Source of the DNA: Castellaniella sp035707805
GTDB lineage: Bacteria > Pseudomonadota > Gammaproteobacteria > Burkholderiales > Burkholderiaceae_B
Direction of reading: 5' to 3'
Assembly: GCA_035707805.1 (NCBI GenBank)
Contig: DASSTS010000029.1
Span: 3,563-67,562, forward strand
Length of the DNA: 64,000 nt
The first letter of the stretch is position 1, and each line of letters opens with the position of its first letter. Positions 32,748-40,724 of the stretch are shown one piece after another. Below the pieces are notes generated by a model. The model had not been told where the DNA came from. It saw nothing but the letters and a program-made list of their open reading frames with translations, and did no database searches. A program made the position numbers and the translations under genes.

Positions 32748-34844
32748 TCATAGTTCCACCCGGGCCAGCGGCTGCACGTTGATTTCCTGGGTCAGTTCCT
32801 GGTAGGACAGCACGGGCAGTTCGTAGAGGTCCTGCTCGATCATCTTGCGCAGGTAGCGGCGGATGTCCATGGAGGTCAGCAGCACGGGCTTGCGGGCATT
32901 GACCGCGATCTCGCCCACGGCCTTGCGGATGTTCTCCACCAGTTTCTTGGTCGTGCTGGGGTCCAGGGCCAGGTAGCTGCCGGCCGAGGTCTGGCGGATG
33001 GCGCCGCGGATGGTTTCCTCGACGTTGGGCGCCAGCAGGTAGGCGGGCAGGATGTTCTGGCCGCTGGAATACTTGTAGCTGATGTGCCGCTTGAGCGACA
33101 CGCGTACGTATTCGGTCAGCAGGACCGAGTCCTTTTCCTTCTGGCCCCATTCGATCAGGGCCTCCAGCACCGCCCGCAGGTTGCGCACGGAAATGTCCTC
33201 GGACACCAGCCGCTGCATGATCTCGGCGATCTTCTGCACCGGCATCACGCGCAGGGCCTCCTTGACCAGGTCGGGGAAGCGGTCCTCCATGGCGGTCAGC
33301 AGGAAGCGCGTTTCCTGGATGCCGATGAAGTCGGAAGAATATTTCTTCAGCACGAAGGCCAGGTGCCAGGTGAGGATCTGGTGGGCATCCAGGCAGGGGA
33401 TGCCGGCGGCCGTCAGCGTGGCCAGGTGGGATGCCTGCGTCCACAGGGCGGGCACGCCCGGCAGGAAGGGCTTGTCCGTGGCGTAGGGGATCTGCAGCGC
33501 CTGGAGGTTCTGTTCCGTGTCGCGCACCAGCACGTGTCCCGGCCGCAGCTGCCCTTGCGACACCGGCACCTCGGACAGCAGGATGAGGTAGGTGTTCTCG
33601 GGCAGGGCGTCGTTGAACCGGAGCTGGATGCCGGGGAAGGGCACGCCCAGGTCAAAATACAGGGCCCGGCGGATCTTGATGAGCTCTTCGTTGAGTTCGT
33701 CGGCGTTGAAATGCTGCTGCAGGCCGGCGGCCACGTCCATCATCAGCGGCAGGGTGGGGGCGAATTCGGCGCCGCCCTCGGCACGGGGCTTGGGCGCGGG
33801 CTGGCCGTCGGCCTGCAGCGCGGGAATCTCGGTGATTTCGCCGGTCTTCTCGTCGACCACCTTGCGGGTGTTGCGCAGCAGCACGAAGCCGATCGTGCCC
33901 ACGACGGCCGCCAGGGCGACGAAGGTGAGCGTGGGCATGCCCGGGATGAGCCCCATGCCCAGGGCGACGGTCGCCGCGATCAGCAGCGCGCGCGGCTGGG
34001 CCAGCACCTGGGCGCCGATGTCCTTGCCGACGTTGGACGGGCCGCCTTCACCGGTCTGCACGCGGGTCACGATGATGCCGGCGCAGATGGCGATGAACAA
34101 CGCCGGGATCTGGGCGATCAGCCCGTCGCCGATGGTCAGGATCGAATACACCTGCACCGCCTCGCCGGCGGACAGGCCGCGCTGCATCGTGCCGATCAGC
34201 ATGCCGCCCAGCAGGTTGACCGCGACGATGATCAGGCCCGCGATGGCGTCGCCCTTGACGAATTTCATGGCGCCGTCCATGGCGCCGTAGAGCTGGCTTT
34301 CCTTTTCGACGACGCTGCGGCGTTTGCGCGCCTCGTCCATGTCGATGGTCCCGGCCCGCAGGTCGGCGTCGATGGACATCTGCTTGCCCGGCATGGCGTC
34401 CAGGGAGAAGCGCGCCGCGACCTCGGCCACGCGCTCGGCGCCCTTGGTGATCACCACGAACTGCACGATGGTCAGGATCAGGAAGACCACCAGGCCGACG
34501 ATCAGGTTGCCGCCGACCACGAAATTGCCGAAGGTCTCGATGATGTGGCCCGCGTCGCCCTGCAGCAGGATCAGGCGCGTCGTGGCGATGGAGATCCCCA
34601 GGCGGAACAGCGTCGTCACCAGCAGCACCGAGGGGAAGGAGGAAAACGCCAGCGGCGAGGGCAGGTACATGGCCACCATCAGCAAGATGGCCGAGAGGGT
34701 CATGTTGGTGCCGATCAGCACGTCGACCAGGGACGTGGGCAACGGCAGGATCATCATGAAGATGATCGAGACGATCAGGACCGCCAGGACGATGTCGTTG
34801 CGGCTGGTGATGAGGTTGACGGCGCGGGTCAGGGCTTGTTGCAT
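32748..34844 (-). CDS. sctV: T3SS export gate protein SctV
   Basis: 698 residues, full length for the LcrD/InvA/BcrD family. Seven or eight transmembrane helices fill the first 330 residues, including the FHIPEP-related loop region with FSLDAMPGKQMSIDADLRAG and DEARKRR. The large cytoplasmic domain (about 350-698) forms the nonameric ring that receives chaperone-substrate complexes. Motifs such as GDGLIAQIPALFIAICAGIIVTRV are strongly conserved. The gene lies next to sctX and sctY, whose products are known to act with SctV in Yersinia. Confidence 0.97.
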   Translation of the reverse strand: MQQALTRAVNLITSRNDIVLAVLIVSIIFMMILPLPTSLVDVLIGTNMTLSAILLMVAMYLPSPLAFSSFPSVLLVTTLFRLGISIATTRLILLQGDAGHIIETFGNFVVGGNLIVGLVVFLILTIVQFVVITKGAERVAEVAARFSLDAMPGKQMSIDADLRAGTIDMDEARKRRSVVEKESQLYGAMDGAMKFVKGDAIAGLIIVAVNLLGGMLIGTMQRGLSAGEAVQVYSILTIGDGLIAQIPALFIAICAGIIVTRVQTGEGGPSNVGKDIGAQVLAQPRALLIAATVALGMGLIPGMPTLTFVALAAVVGTIGFVLLRNTRKVVDEKTGEITEIPALQADGQPAPKPRAEGGAEFAPTLPLMMDVAAGLQQHFNADELNEELIKIRRALYFDLGVPFPGIQLRFNDALPENTYLILLSEVPVSQGQLRPGHVLVRDTEQNLQALQIPYATDKPFLPGVPALWTQASHLATLTAAGIPCLDAHQILTWHLAFVLKKYSSDFIGIQETRFLLTAMEDRFPDLVKEALRVMPVQKIAEIMQRLVSEDISVRNLRAVLEALIEWGQKEKDSVLLTEYVRVSLKRHISYKYSSGQNILPAYLLAPNVEETIRGAIRQTSAGSYLALDPSTTKKLVENIRKAVGEIAVNARKPVLLTSMDIRRYLRKMIEQDLYELPVLSYQELTQEINVQPLARVEL

Positions 34845-34851
34845 GGGGGCC

Positions 34852-35244
34852 TCAGCGGGGGTCGGCGGGCGGGGCCTGGCGGGCGCGCAGGTCCACGTAG
34901 GCCCGCATGGCGGCTTCGGCCTCGGCCTCGCGGCCCAGGGCGACCAGGGTTTGGGCGCGGACCAGGTGGAACGCGCTGCTCAGGCCGCCCTGCAGCGCGA
35001 CGCGGTCCAGGGTGCCGATTGCGGTCTCGGGCTTGCCGGCGCGCAACTGCGCCAGCGCCAGCGAGACCCGCTGGCGGGCGTCTGCCAGGCCGAGCTCGTC
35101 CAGCGCGGCCAGCAGGACGGCGGCCTTTTCCGGGCGGTCGTTTTCCAGGTAGATGTAGGACAGCAGGTCCAGCAGCACGGGGCCTTGCTCGCCCAGCGGC
35201 GAAGCCGCGCCGGTCGCGTCCTGCGGATCGGGGAGGGGGCTCAT
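34852..35244 (-). CDS. sctY: TPR protein SctY (YscY-like)
   Basis: 130 residues with tetratricopeptide-like helices (LLSYIYLENDRPEKAAVLLAALDELG, AFHLVRAQTLVALGREAEAEAAMRAYVDL). In Yersinia, YscY is the chaperone of YscX and the pair binds the export gate YscV. The gene order here, sctX-sctY-sctV, is the same. Start ATG at 35244 follows the sctX stop by 4 bases. Confidence 0.82.
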   Translation of the reverse strand: MSPLPDPQDATGAASPLGEQGPVLLDLLSYIYLENDRPEKAAVLLAALDELGLADARQRVSLALAQLRAGKPETAIGTLDRVALQGGLSSAFHLVRAQTLVALGREAEAEAAMRAYVDLRARQAPPADPR

Positions 35245-35248
35245 GCGG

Positions 35249-35650
35249 TCATCCCTGGTACAAGGCGCTGCGGTACATCGCGACCAGGTCGCGCAGATTG
35301 GTTTCTTCCTTGAGCAGCCGTACCGCGCGGTTGAGCACGCGGCTGTCGCCGGCGCCGGCCTCCGCCAGCTGGCCCAGGCCCTTCAGCGCCTCGCGCAGCG
35401 CCTCGGCGAACTGCGAGGGCATCAGCAGGTCGCGGTTGCCGATCTCGGGGCGCAGGGCGTCCTCGAGGAAGCGGCCGGTGTTGGGTTTTTCGAGCAGCTG
35501 CGTGAGCTGGGCGCGCACCGGGTCGTCCGAGGGCATCAGGTTGCGCCGGTCCGGCAGGTTGCGCGCGGCCTGTTCGTCCTTGCGGGCATAGACGATGGTG
35601 TCGATGCCGTGATCGAAGCTCATGAGCCGGTTGGGAGAGATGTCGGGCAT
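35249..35650 (-). CDS. sctX: T3SS early secreted protein SctX (YscX-like)
   Basis: 133 residues. The family pattern is clear: ISPNRLMSFDHGIDTIVYAR at the N-terminus, NRDLLMPSQFAEALREALKGL in the middle and a helical C-terminus (LLKEETNLRDLVAMYRSALYQG). YscX proteins are secreted, are needed for needle assembly, and bind YscY and YscV. SctX and SctY occur only in the Ysc-like group of injectisomes, so they help place this system. Confidence 0.87.
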   Translation of the reverse strand: MPDISPNRLMSFDHGIDTIVYARKDEQAARNLPDRRNLMPSDDPVRAQLTQLLEKPNTGRFLEDALRPEIGNRDLLMPSQFAEALREALKGLGQLAEAGAGDSRVLNRAVRLLKEETNLRDLVAMYRSALYQG

Positions 35651-35663
35651 GGCGGGCTCCGGT

Positions 35664-36047
35664 TCAGGGTTCCGCGCTCAGCTCGTCGAGCCAGCGGGAC
35701 AGGTATTCGAGCGCCTGCTGCAGGCGCGCGGGGGTGAGCTCGGGTTCGCTCACGCGCACCAGGGCCAGCAGGTGCGGGACGTCGTCGTATTCGCGCAGCG
35801 CCGCCTGCACCGGCCAGTCGTCCAGGCGGCTGTGGTGGGCGCGCTTGCAGGCGCGGCGCAGCCAGTCGCCGCTGTCGTAGCGCACCGGCAGGGCCGCATA
35901 GATCAGGATCTCGCCCTCGGCCTGTTCCAGCCCCAGCAGGCGGCCCGGCCCGGTGCGGAACACCGCCTGTCCCCGGCCGTCGAAGCGCAGGTCGGGGATG
36001 CCGGCAGCCTCGCCGAATTGTTGCAGGATCGCAGCGGAACCGCTCAT
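35664..36047 (-). CDS. SctW (gatekeeper) chaperone, SycN/CesT-like
   Basis: 127 residues. It has a CesT-like layout: ILQQFGEAAGIPDLRFDGRGQAVFRTGPGRLLGLEQAEGEILIYAALPVRYD, then a helix WLRRACKRAH and a C-terminal helix LQQALEYLSRWLDELS. It sits between sctW and sctX, exactly where Yersinia has tyeA and sycN, and its start overlaps the sctW stop by one base. It most likely binds the N-terminus of the gatekeeper SctW. Confidence 0.75.
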   Translation of the reverse strand: MSGSAAILQQFGEAAGIPDLRFDGRGQAVFRTGPGRLLGLEQAEGEILIYAALPVRYDSGDWLRRACKRAHHSRLDDWPVQAALREYDDVPHLLALVRVSEPELTPARLQQALEYLSRWLDELSAEP

Positions 36048-37153
36048 CAGAGATCTTCCTCGTCGATGGCCAGGTCCAGGGCATCCTGGACGGCGTTCAG
36101 ATTGGCCTGGCGGGCCTCGGGGTCGGGGAACACCTGGACCGGCAGCTCGCGCATCATGGCCTTGACGCCCGACAGGAACGCCACCCGCCCCTCGGGCGTG
36201 GTGATGCCGTGCTGCTGCGCCAGGCTGGTGAGGCGCGATTCATTGAGCCATTTTTCCCCGGTGAGGTTGACCAGGTCCCGCATCAGGCGGCCGCTGTCCA
36301 GCGTGCCCAGGCCCTTGGCCTGCAGGCTGCCGGACAGTTCTGCGCAGCTGTCCAGCACGGTCACCGCGACCTGCAGGTGATAGAGATCGCTGGTGAGCGC
36401 CTGCAGCCGGCTGGGCGCGACCGAAGGGCGCGTGGAGGACAGGTCCTGGCCCAGGGCCAGGACCAGCTGCGCCAGGCCGCGGCCCACATCCCGGTCGCCG
36501 AAGCGTTCGAGGGCCAGCGCCAGGGTCTTGCCCAGGGTGTTTTCTCCCAGGACGATGTCCCGGTAGGTGTCCTGGAACGACTGCACGCCGCGCGCATCGG
36601 CGCCGAATTCGCCCGCGCTGCCCAGCGTGTTGAGCCCGGCGCGGATCTGCGGCCCCGATTCGATTTCGAGGTCGGCCAGCGCGTCGCGCAGGGACTCCAG
36701 CAATTCGGGGCTGGCGCCTTCCTGTTCGCCCTTGCGCAGGGCGTACTGCAGCGCCAGGTATTGCTGCGACACGTCGCCGAAGGCCTGGGCCGCCTGCTGC
36801 CGGGGCGATCCGCCGCCGCCCGCCAGCAGCCGGCTGGCCAGTTCCTCGAGCTTGGCCTGGGCATTCGGGTCCTGCGTCTGCTGCAGCAGCTCGATGATTT
36901 CCTCGGGCCGCATGAGTTCCAGGGGCCGCTCGGGCTTGATCTTGCGTTCGGCGTGGTGCTTGCTTTCGGTCTTTTCGGCCATGTGCAGGCTGATTTCCTC
37001 GGCCGCGTCTCCCAGCGAGGAGACCTCGCCCTGCAGCAGCACGGCATGGTCGCCCAGCAGGGTGCCCGTCTGGGCGTGCCCGGCATCGAACCCGGCCTGC
37101 TGGCCAAGCGAACTGAATCCGGGGGAGGGACCTCCGGTGTCGATGCGGTTCAT
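36047..37153 (-). CDS. sctW: T3SS gatekeeper SctW (YopN/BopN-like)
   Basis: 368 residues from the ATG at 37153. The N-terminus is a flexible secretion region; the body carries the YopN/HrpJ-like helical domain (ELMRPEEIIELLQQTQDPNAQAKLEELASRLL, then LQYALRKGEQEGASPELLESLRDALADLE). The C-terminal part (about 275-368, LMRDLVNLTGEKWLNESRLTSLAQQHGI and VQVFPDPEARQANLNAVQDALDLAIDEEDL) covers the TyeA-like region, so YopN and TyeA functions are fused, as in Bordetella BopN. The protein keeps effectors from being exported before contact. It heads the leftward operon that ends with sctF. Confidence 0.88.
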   Translation of the reverse strand: MNRIDTGGPSPGFSSLGQQAGFDAGHAQTGTLLGDHAVLLQGEVSSLGDAAEEISLHMAEKTESKHHAERKIKPERPLELMRPEEIIELLQQTQDPNAQAKLEELASRLLAGGGGSPRQQAAQAFGDVSQQYLALQYALRKGEQEGASPELLESLRDALADLEIESGPQIRAGLNTLGSAGEFGADARGVQSFQDTYRDIVLGENTLGKTLALALERFGDRDVGRGLAQLVLALGQDLSSTRPSVAPSRLQALTSDLYHLQVAVTVLDSCAELSGSLQAKGLGTLDSGRLMRDLVNLTGEKWLNESRLTSLAQQHGITTPEGRVAFLSGVKAMMRELPVQVFPDPEARQANLNAVQDALDLAIDEEDL

Positions 37154-37188
37154 GATGGGGCGGGGCTCCGAGGAGATGCTGTGCTCGG

Positions 37189-37216
37189 GTAGTAACCGCC
37201 GGGGGCGGAAAGTTCC
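37189..37216 (-). promoter_or_regulatory. Weak ECF/Hrp-box-like promoter for the sctW operon
   Basis: On the minus strand, GGAACT is followed by a 16-base spacer and TACTAC, ending 36 bases before the sctW ATG. The -35-like part and spacing match the other elements; the -10-like part keeps TACT but not the final CA. Confidence 0.5.
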
Positions 37217-37285
37217 CTGCGGAGTATGAAACGGGCCGCGGCGGATGCCATCCTGGGGTTTTCCCGGGATTGTGGCGGAACGCAT

Positions 37286-37313
37286 GGAACCGACTGCCGC
37301 CGGACGACACTCA
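37286..37313 (+). promoter_or_regulatory. ECF/Hrp-box-like promoter 1 of the tip/translocator operon
   Basis: GGAACC, a 16-base spacer, then CACTCA. Both hexamers are identical to those of the element before the Fic-effector operon. It faces the Bsp22-like genes, whose first intact start is 330 bases downstream. Confidence 0.7.
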
Positions 37314-37355
37314 TCGGAAGCAGGCCGCCCGGCCGGACCGCGGTTCCACCAACGA

Positions 37356-37383
37356 GGAACTCCCCGGCCGGATCGGTTACTCA
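37356..37383 (+). promoter_or_regulatory. ECF/Hrp-box-like promoter 2 of the tip/translocator operon
   Basis: GGAACT, a 16-base spacer, then TACTCA, exactly 70 bases downstream of promoter 1 and in the same orientation. It lies 52 bases upstream of the ATG of the decayed tip gene, the spacing expected if that copy was once the first gene. Confidence 0.7.
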
Positions 37384-37435
37384 CCCGGCAAGCGGCATCC
37401 GGCGCCAGCGCCAGCCTAACGACAGGACGATCACC

Positions 37436-37563
37436 ATGAGCTCTCCCGTAACCCACTCCGGCGGTATCCATTTCCAGGCTGCGTTGGCGAGCGGCGACAT
37501 CCAGTTGAAACACACGTAGACAAAGCGCACCGACGTCAATTCCAGCATCATCCGTCATTTCAG
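37436..37563 (+). pseudogene. Decayed and internally deleted Bsp22-like tip gene
   Basis: The open part reads MSSPV, then IHFQAALASGDIQ, matching IDISQAIASGDIQ of the intact copies. It jumps straight to KHT, hits a TAG at 37517, and continues with RTDVNSSIIRHF, matching HTDANSNIIRNF at the C-terminus of the intact copies. The C-terminal stop is mutated. The roughly 85 bases after it (about 37560-37646) also match the spacer between the two intact genes. So about 150 codons were deleted from a former first copy. A short peptide of 27 residues could still be translated, but function is unlikely. Confidence 0.78.
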
Positions 37564-37643
37564 AGGGCGCCGCGGCCCGCGCAGTCCGGGCCGGCGCCAT
37601 CGTTCACCAGTCGGCCCAGGCGGCCGAATGCGAGGAGCAGACC

Positions 37644-38276
37644 ATGAACACTCCCGGCGTAGGCAGCTCGCTGCCCATCGATATCAGCCAGGCGATCGCC
37701 TCGGGCGACATCCAGACCTTGATCCAGATGGTGCAGGGCGAACGCGTCAAGCTGCTGGACCAGCAGTTGGTTGACCAGGTCAAGGCCGTACAGGCCCGCA
37801 ACGACCAGATCGCCAAGCTCAACGACGTGCTTGCGCGCCTGAACGGCTACGCCAGTCAGATCGACGGCACGGACGCCGGTTCCAAGCCCAAGGGCTGGAA
37901 CGACAGCCAACGCAGGGCCTACGAGATCCCGCTGAATGACGCCATTCGCCGGGCGGGCATCACCGATCTGGGTATCGATTCGCACCCCGGCCTCAGGACA
38001 GCCGATCCCGGCGAGCAGCCGACCAAGGATTGGGCTTATCTGAACGCCGTGGAGATTCAGGGCCACAACGTCATCAATCCGGGCGTCACCAAGGGCGAAA
38101 TCGATGCGGCGATCACCAAGGTCAAGGGCCTGATCGATGCCGAAAGCAACAACCAGCAGATGGACATGCTGCGGCTGCAGAGCCTCAACAACAAAAAGAA
38201 CGAATCCATCGAGATCCTGACCAACACGCAGAAAAAACACACCGACGCCAATTCCAACATCATCCGCAACTTCTGA
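37644..38276 (+). CDS. bsp22: Bsp22-like T3SS tip/filament protein, copy 1
   Basis: 210 residues with GAGGAG ahead of the ATG. It is hydrophilic and helical, with an N-terminal SSLPIDISQAIASGDIQTLIQMVQGER segment and a coiled-coil C-terminus (IDAAITKVKGLIDAESNNQQMDMLRLQSLNNKKNESIEILTN). Size, position next to sctW and ahead of the translocator genes, and the SQAIASGDIQTL block agree with Bordetella Bsp22, which polymerises at the needle tip and contacts the translocator BopD. It shares most of its sequence with copy 2; the central segment (about residues 88-145) differs. Confidence 0.8.
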   Translation: MNTPGVGSSLPIDISQAIASGDIQTLIQMVQGERVKLLDQQLVDQVKAVQARNDQIAKLNDVLARLNGYASQIDGTDAGSKPKGWNDSQRRAYEIPLNDAIRRAGITDLGIDSHPGLRTADPGEQPTKDWAYLNAVEIQGHNVINPGVTKGEIDAAITKVKGLIDAESNNQQMDMLRLQSLNNKKNESIEILTNTQKKHTDANSNIIRNF

Positions 38277-38355
38277 GGGCACCGCGGCCCGCGCAGTCCG
38301 GGCCGTCGCCATCGTTCACCAGTCCGCCTTGGCGGCCCGATTCAAGGAGCAGACC

Positions 38356-38982
38356 ATGAATACTCCCGGTGTAGGCAGTTCGCTGCCTATCGACATCAGC
38401 CAGGCAATCGCGTCGGGCGACATCCAGACCCTGATCCAGATGGTCCAGGGCGAGCGCGTGCGGCTGCTGGATTCCCAACTGGTCGACCAGGTCAAGGCCG
38501 TACAGGCCCGCAACGACCAGATCGCCAAGCTCAACGATGTGCTGACGCGGCTCAACTCCTATGCCTCGCAGATCGACGGCACCGACGCCGGCAGCAAGCC
38601 CAAAGGCAAGGACTGGAGCAACGACAAGATCCGCCAGTACGAGATTCCGCTGAATGACGCCATCCAGGAGGCGGGGATCACGGACCTGGGCTTCGAGAGC
38701 CGCACGGGCCAGCGCACGCCGCTGGAGGGCGAGTCCCAGGACGGTAGCGCCGGCAAGCTATTGACCGGCACCAACGTGATCACCGGCAGCGTCACCAAGG
38801 GCGAGATCGACGCGGCCATCACCAAGGTCAAGGGCCTGATCGACGCCGAAAGCAACAACCAGCAGATGGACATGCTGCGACTGCAGAGCCTCAACAACAA
38901 AAAGAACGAATCCATCGAGATCCTGACCAACACGCAGAAAAAACACACCGACGCCAATTCCAACATCATCCGCAATTTCTGA
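38356..38982 (+). CDS. bsp22: Bsp22-like T3SS tip/filament protein, copy 2
   Basis: 208 residues from the ATG at 38356 (AAGGAG upstream). The first 85 and last 62 residues are nearly the same as copy 1. The central part (KGKDWSNDKIRQYEIPLND, then TGQRTPLEGESQDGSAGKLLTGTNVITGS) differs. Having two intact versions of a tip protein allows mixed or alternative filaments, or antigenic change of an exposed surface; this is inference. It is followed 11 bases later by the next gene of the operon. Confidence 0.8.
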   Translation: MNTPGVGSSLPIDISQAIASGDIQTLIQMVQGERVRLLDSQLVDQVKAVQARNDQIAKLNDVLTRLNSYASQIDGTDAGSKPKGKDWSNDKIRQYEIPLNDAIQEAGITDLGFESRTGQRTPLEGESQDGSAGKLLTGTNVITGSVTKGEIDAAITKVKGLIDAESNNQQMDMLRLQSLNNKKNESIEILTNTQKKHTDANSNIIRNF

Positions 38983-38993
38983 TCGAGACGTCC

Positions 38994-39278
38994 ATGACCA
39001 AGAAGACCCCCGAAGAAATCATGCGCGAAGCCGAGGCGCTGATCGAGCAGACCCGCAAGAGCCTGGAGTCGACGTCCGCCGTCTACCAGGACCACGGCCT
39101 GGACCGTCAGAAGCTCGAGGCGGGCCTGGAGGACAAGCATCGGGCCGAGGCCGAGGCGCTGTTTCGCAAGGACATGGAAGACATCGAGCGCGAGGTGGCC
39201 GAAGAGGCCGCACGCTTGAGCTTTGCCAATGCGGCGCCGCGCGCGGGCGGTCCGCGCAAGATGCGCAACATGATCTGA
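38994..39278 (+). CDS. Small helical T3SS-locus protein (Bcr4 position)
   Basis: 94 residues, highly charged and predicted coiled coil (EEIMREAEALIEQTRKSLESTS, DRQKLEAGLEDKHRAEAEALFRKDMEDIEREVAEEAARL). It starts 11 bases after the second tip gene and is followed by a strong hairpin. In Bordetella, bcr4 sits between bsp22 and the first LcrH-type chaperone gene, and its product interacts with the inner rod protein. Position matches, but I cannot confirm sequence homology, so function is unassigned. Confidence 0.65.
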   Translation: MTKKTPEEIMREAEALIEQTRKSLESTSAVYQDHGLDRQKLEAGLEDKHRAEAEALFRKDMEDIEREVAEEAARLSFANAAPRAGGPRKMRNMI

Positions 39279-39280
39279 GG

Positions 39281-39301
39281 CCCCGGCCCGGCGGGCCGGG
39301 G
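39281..39301 (+). terminator. Strong hairpin between small gene and sctB chaperone gene
   Basis: CCCCGGCCC and GGGCCGGGG form a perfect 9-base stem with loop GGC. No T-run follows; the next bases are GAACCACC. It may be an attenuator or an mRNA-stabilising hairpin that separates high-level tip protein expression from the translocator genes. Confidence 0.45.
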
Positions 39302-39330
39302 GAACCACCATCACCATCACAGGACGCGCC

Positions 39331-39834
39331 ATGAGTATGCAGGCAAACGCGGAATGGACACAGTCGGAGGCGGACGCCGCCGCCGAGAACCTGATCGGCC
39401 TCTGGAAATCCGGGGGAACGCTGGCGCAGGCCATGGGCCTGAGCAGCGAGGAATGCGAGGCCATGTACGCCCACGGCCATTCCCTGTACGCCCAGGGCAA
39501 GTACGAGGACGCCTTCAAGATCTTCGCCCAGCTGGTGGCCTACGACCACATGGAATCGCGCTACCAGATGGCCCTGGCCTCGGCGCTGCAGATGACGCGG
39601 CGCTATGAAACGGCGCTGGAGCACTACATGATCGTGACGGTCATGCGGATCGACGACCCGGCGCCGGTCTATCACTGCGCCGAATGCCTGATCGCGCTGG
39701 GCCGGACCGACGAGGCGCGCGAATCGCTGGAACTCGTCATCGGATCGCTGTGCAGGCCGGGCGAGCACGACGTCATCAAGACGCGCGCCGGGGCCCTGCT
39801 CAAGGCCCTCCTGGCCAAAGCCCCCGGCCGCTAG
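39331..39834 (+). CDS. Translocator chaperone, LcrH/SycD-like (BcrH1 position)
   Basis: 167 residues with three tetratricopeptide repeats (MYAHGHSLYAQGKYEDAFKIFAQLVAYD, YQMALASALQMTRRYETALEHYMIVTVM, VYHCAECLIALGRTDEARESLELVI). This is the class II T3SS chaperone fold. It should hold the hydrophobic translocators in the cytoplasm before export. A second LcrH-like gene lies after the two translocator genes, as bcrH1 and bcrH2 flank bopD and bopB in Bordetella. Confidence 0.9.
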   Translation: MSMQANAEWTQSEADAAAENLIGLWKSGGTLAQAMGLSSEECEAMYAHGHSLYAQGKYEDAFKIFAQLVAYDHMESRYQMALASALQMTRRYETALEHYMIVTVMRIDDPAPVYHCAECLIALGRTDEARESLELVIGSLCRPGEHDVIKTRAGALLKALLAKAPGR

Positions 39835-39871
39835 CCGGCCGTCCCATCCCGCCCGCATCCCGGAGCCCATC

Positions 39872-40699
39872 ATGACGATTTCTCTGCAAACCAATCTGCC
39901 GCCCGGATACCTGCCGCCGGGGATCGATCCCAAGTCGCTGGATCCCGCCACCCGCAAGATGGTGGAGACCACCGGTATCACGATGGAGGCGGCGCTCAAG
40001 CTCATCGGCGTCGAGGTCAACGAATCCAATGCCGGCCGCCTCGATGCCCTGCTGCAGTCCCTGCTGCCCGAGCCGTCCGGCGACAAGAGCACGGGCGATC
40101 CGTTCGGCAAGCTGAACTCCGAAACCGTGGCCATCGACATCTACTCGGTGATGGCGCTGTTCCAGAAATGCGCGCAGGAAATGCGCAACCAGGCCCGCGA
40201 GGTCCGCAACTCCGAGATGCAGAACCAGGTCACGACCCTCAAGAACGCCGCCCAGGAGATCCGCAACGCCGCCGAGGACCGCCTGCAGCAGGCCATGATC
40301 CAGGGCTCGTTCCAGATCGCCGGCGGCGCCATGTCCGTGGGCATGGGCATCGCCGGCGGCGTCTACGGCGCCAAGGGCATCAAGGCCGGCACCGACACCG
40401 TCAAGGGCATGCAGTTCTCCAATACCGCCGGGATGCTCTCCAATTCGGCGCAGGGCGCGGGCAACATCCTGTCGGGCATCGGCACGATGGCCGGCGCCGG
40501 CAAGGAACAGGAAGCGGCCGGACACGACGCCAAGAAAGCCGAGCTCGAGGCGGATGCCCGCGTGCACGAACAAGGCGTGCAGCAGGCCAACGACCTGATG
40601 CAGCAGATGATGGACATCATCCGCGACGTGCGCGAAAAACTCGGCGCCATCGACCAGGCGCGTAACGAAACCAACCGCGGCATCGCGCGCAACGTCTAA
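39872..40699 (+). CDS. sctB: T3SS minor translocator SctB (YopD/BopD-like)
   Basis: 275 residues. A polar N-terminus with proline-rich LPPGYLPPGIDP is followed by helices with AIDIYSVMALFQKCAQEMRNQAREVRNSEMQNQVT, a single hydrophobic segment (IAGGAMSVGMGIAGGVYGAKG, about 150-170) and a C-terminal amphipathic helix (GVQQANDLMQQMMDIIRDVREKL). This is the one-transmembrane layout of YopD-type translocators, which form the host-membrane pore with SctE. Confidence 0.88.
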   Translation: MTISLQTNLPPGYLPPGIDPKSLDPATRKMVETTGITMEAALKLIGVEVNESNAGRLDALLQSLLPEPSGDKSTGDPFGKLNSETVAIDIYSVMALFQKCAQEMRNQAREVRNSEMQNQVTTLKNAAQEIRNAAEDRLQQAMIQGSFQIAGGAMSVGMGIAGGVYGAKGIKAGTDTVKGMQFSNTAGMLSNSAQGAGNILSGIGTMAGAGKEQEAAGHDAKKAELEADARVHEQGVQQANDLMQQMMDIIRDVREKLGAIDQARNETNRGIARNV

Positions 40700-40724
40700 G
40701 CGCGGCTCACACACAGGGGCATCC

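Larger units (their letters stand above)
37154..37435. other. Bidirectional promoter region between sctW and the tip genes
   Basis: No protein-coding signal is convincing here. The region holds three Hrp-box-like elements, described separately: one facing sctW and two facing the tip genes. Together with the decayed tip gene at 37436-37563, it makes up the 490-base gap before the first intact tip gene. Confidence 0.7.
37436..38982 (+). repeat. Tandem array of three Bsp22-like gene units
   Basis: One decayed and two intact tip genes follow each other with matching spacers (about 37560-37646 and 38272-38358). The last 62 codons of the two intact genes encode identical protein and are nearly identical as DNA, while the middle (about residues 85-145) has diverged in sequence and length. 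This pattern indicates tandem duplication with later gene conversion at the 3' ends. Confidence 0.85.

Noticed and set aside
37226..37519. 97-codon open frame upstream of the tip genes
   Set aside because: Only its last 28 codons resemble a tip gene; the first 70 cover the promoter elements and have no family features. The region is treated as promoter plus decayed gene.
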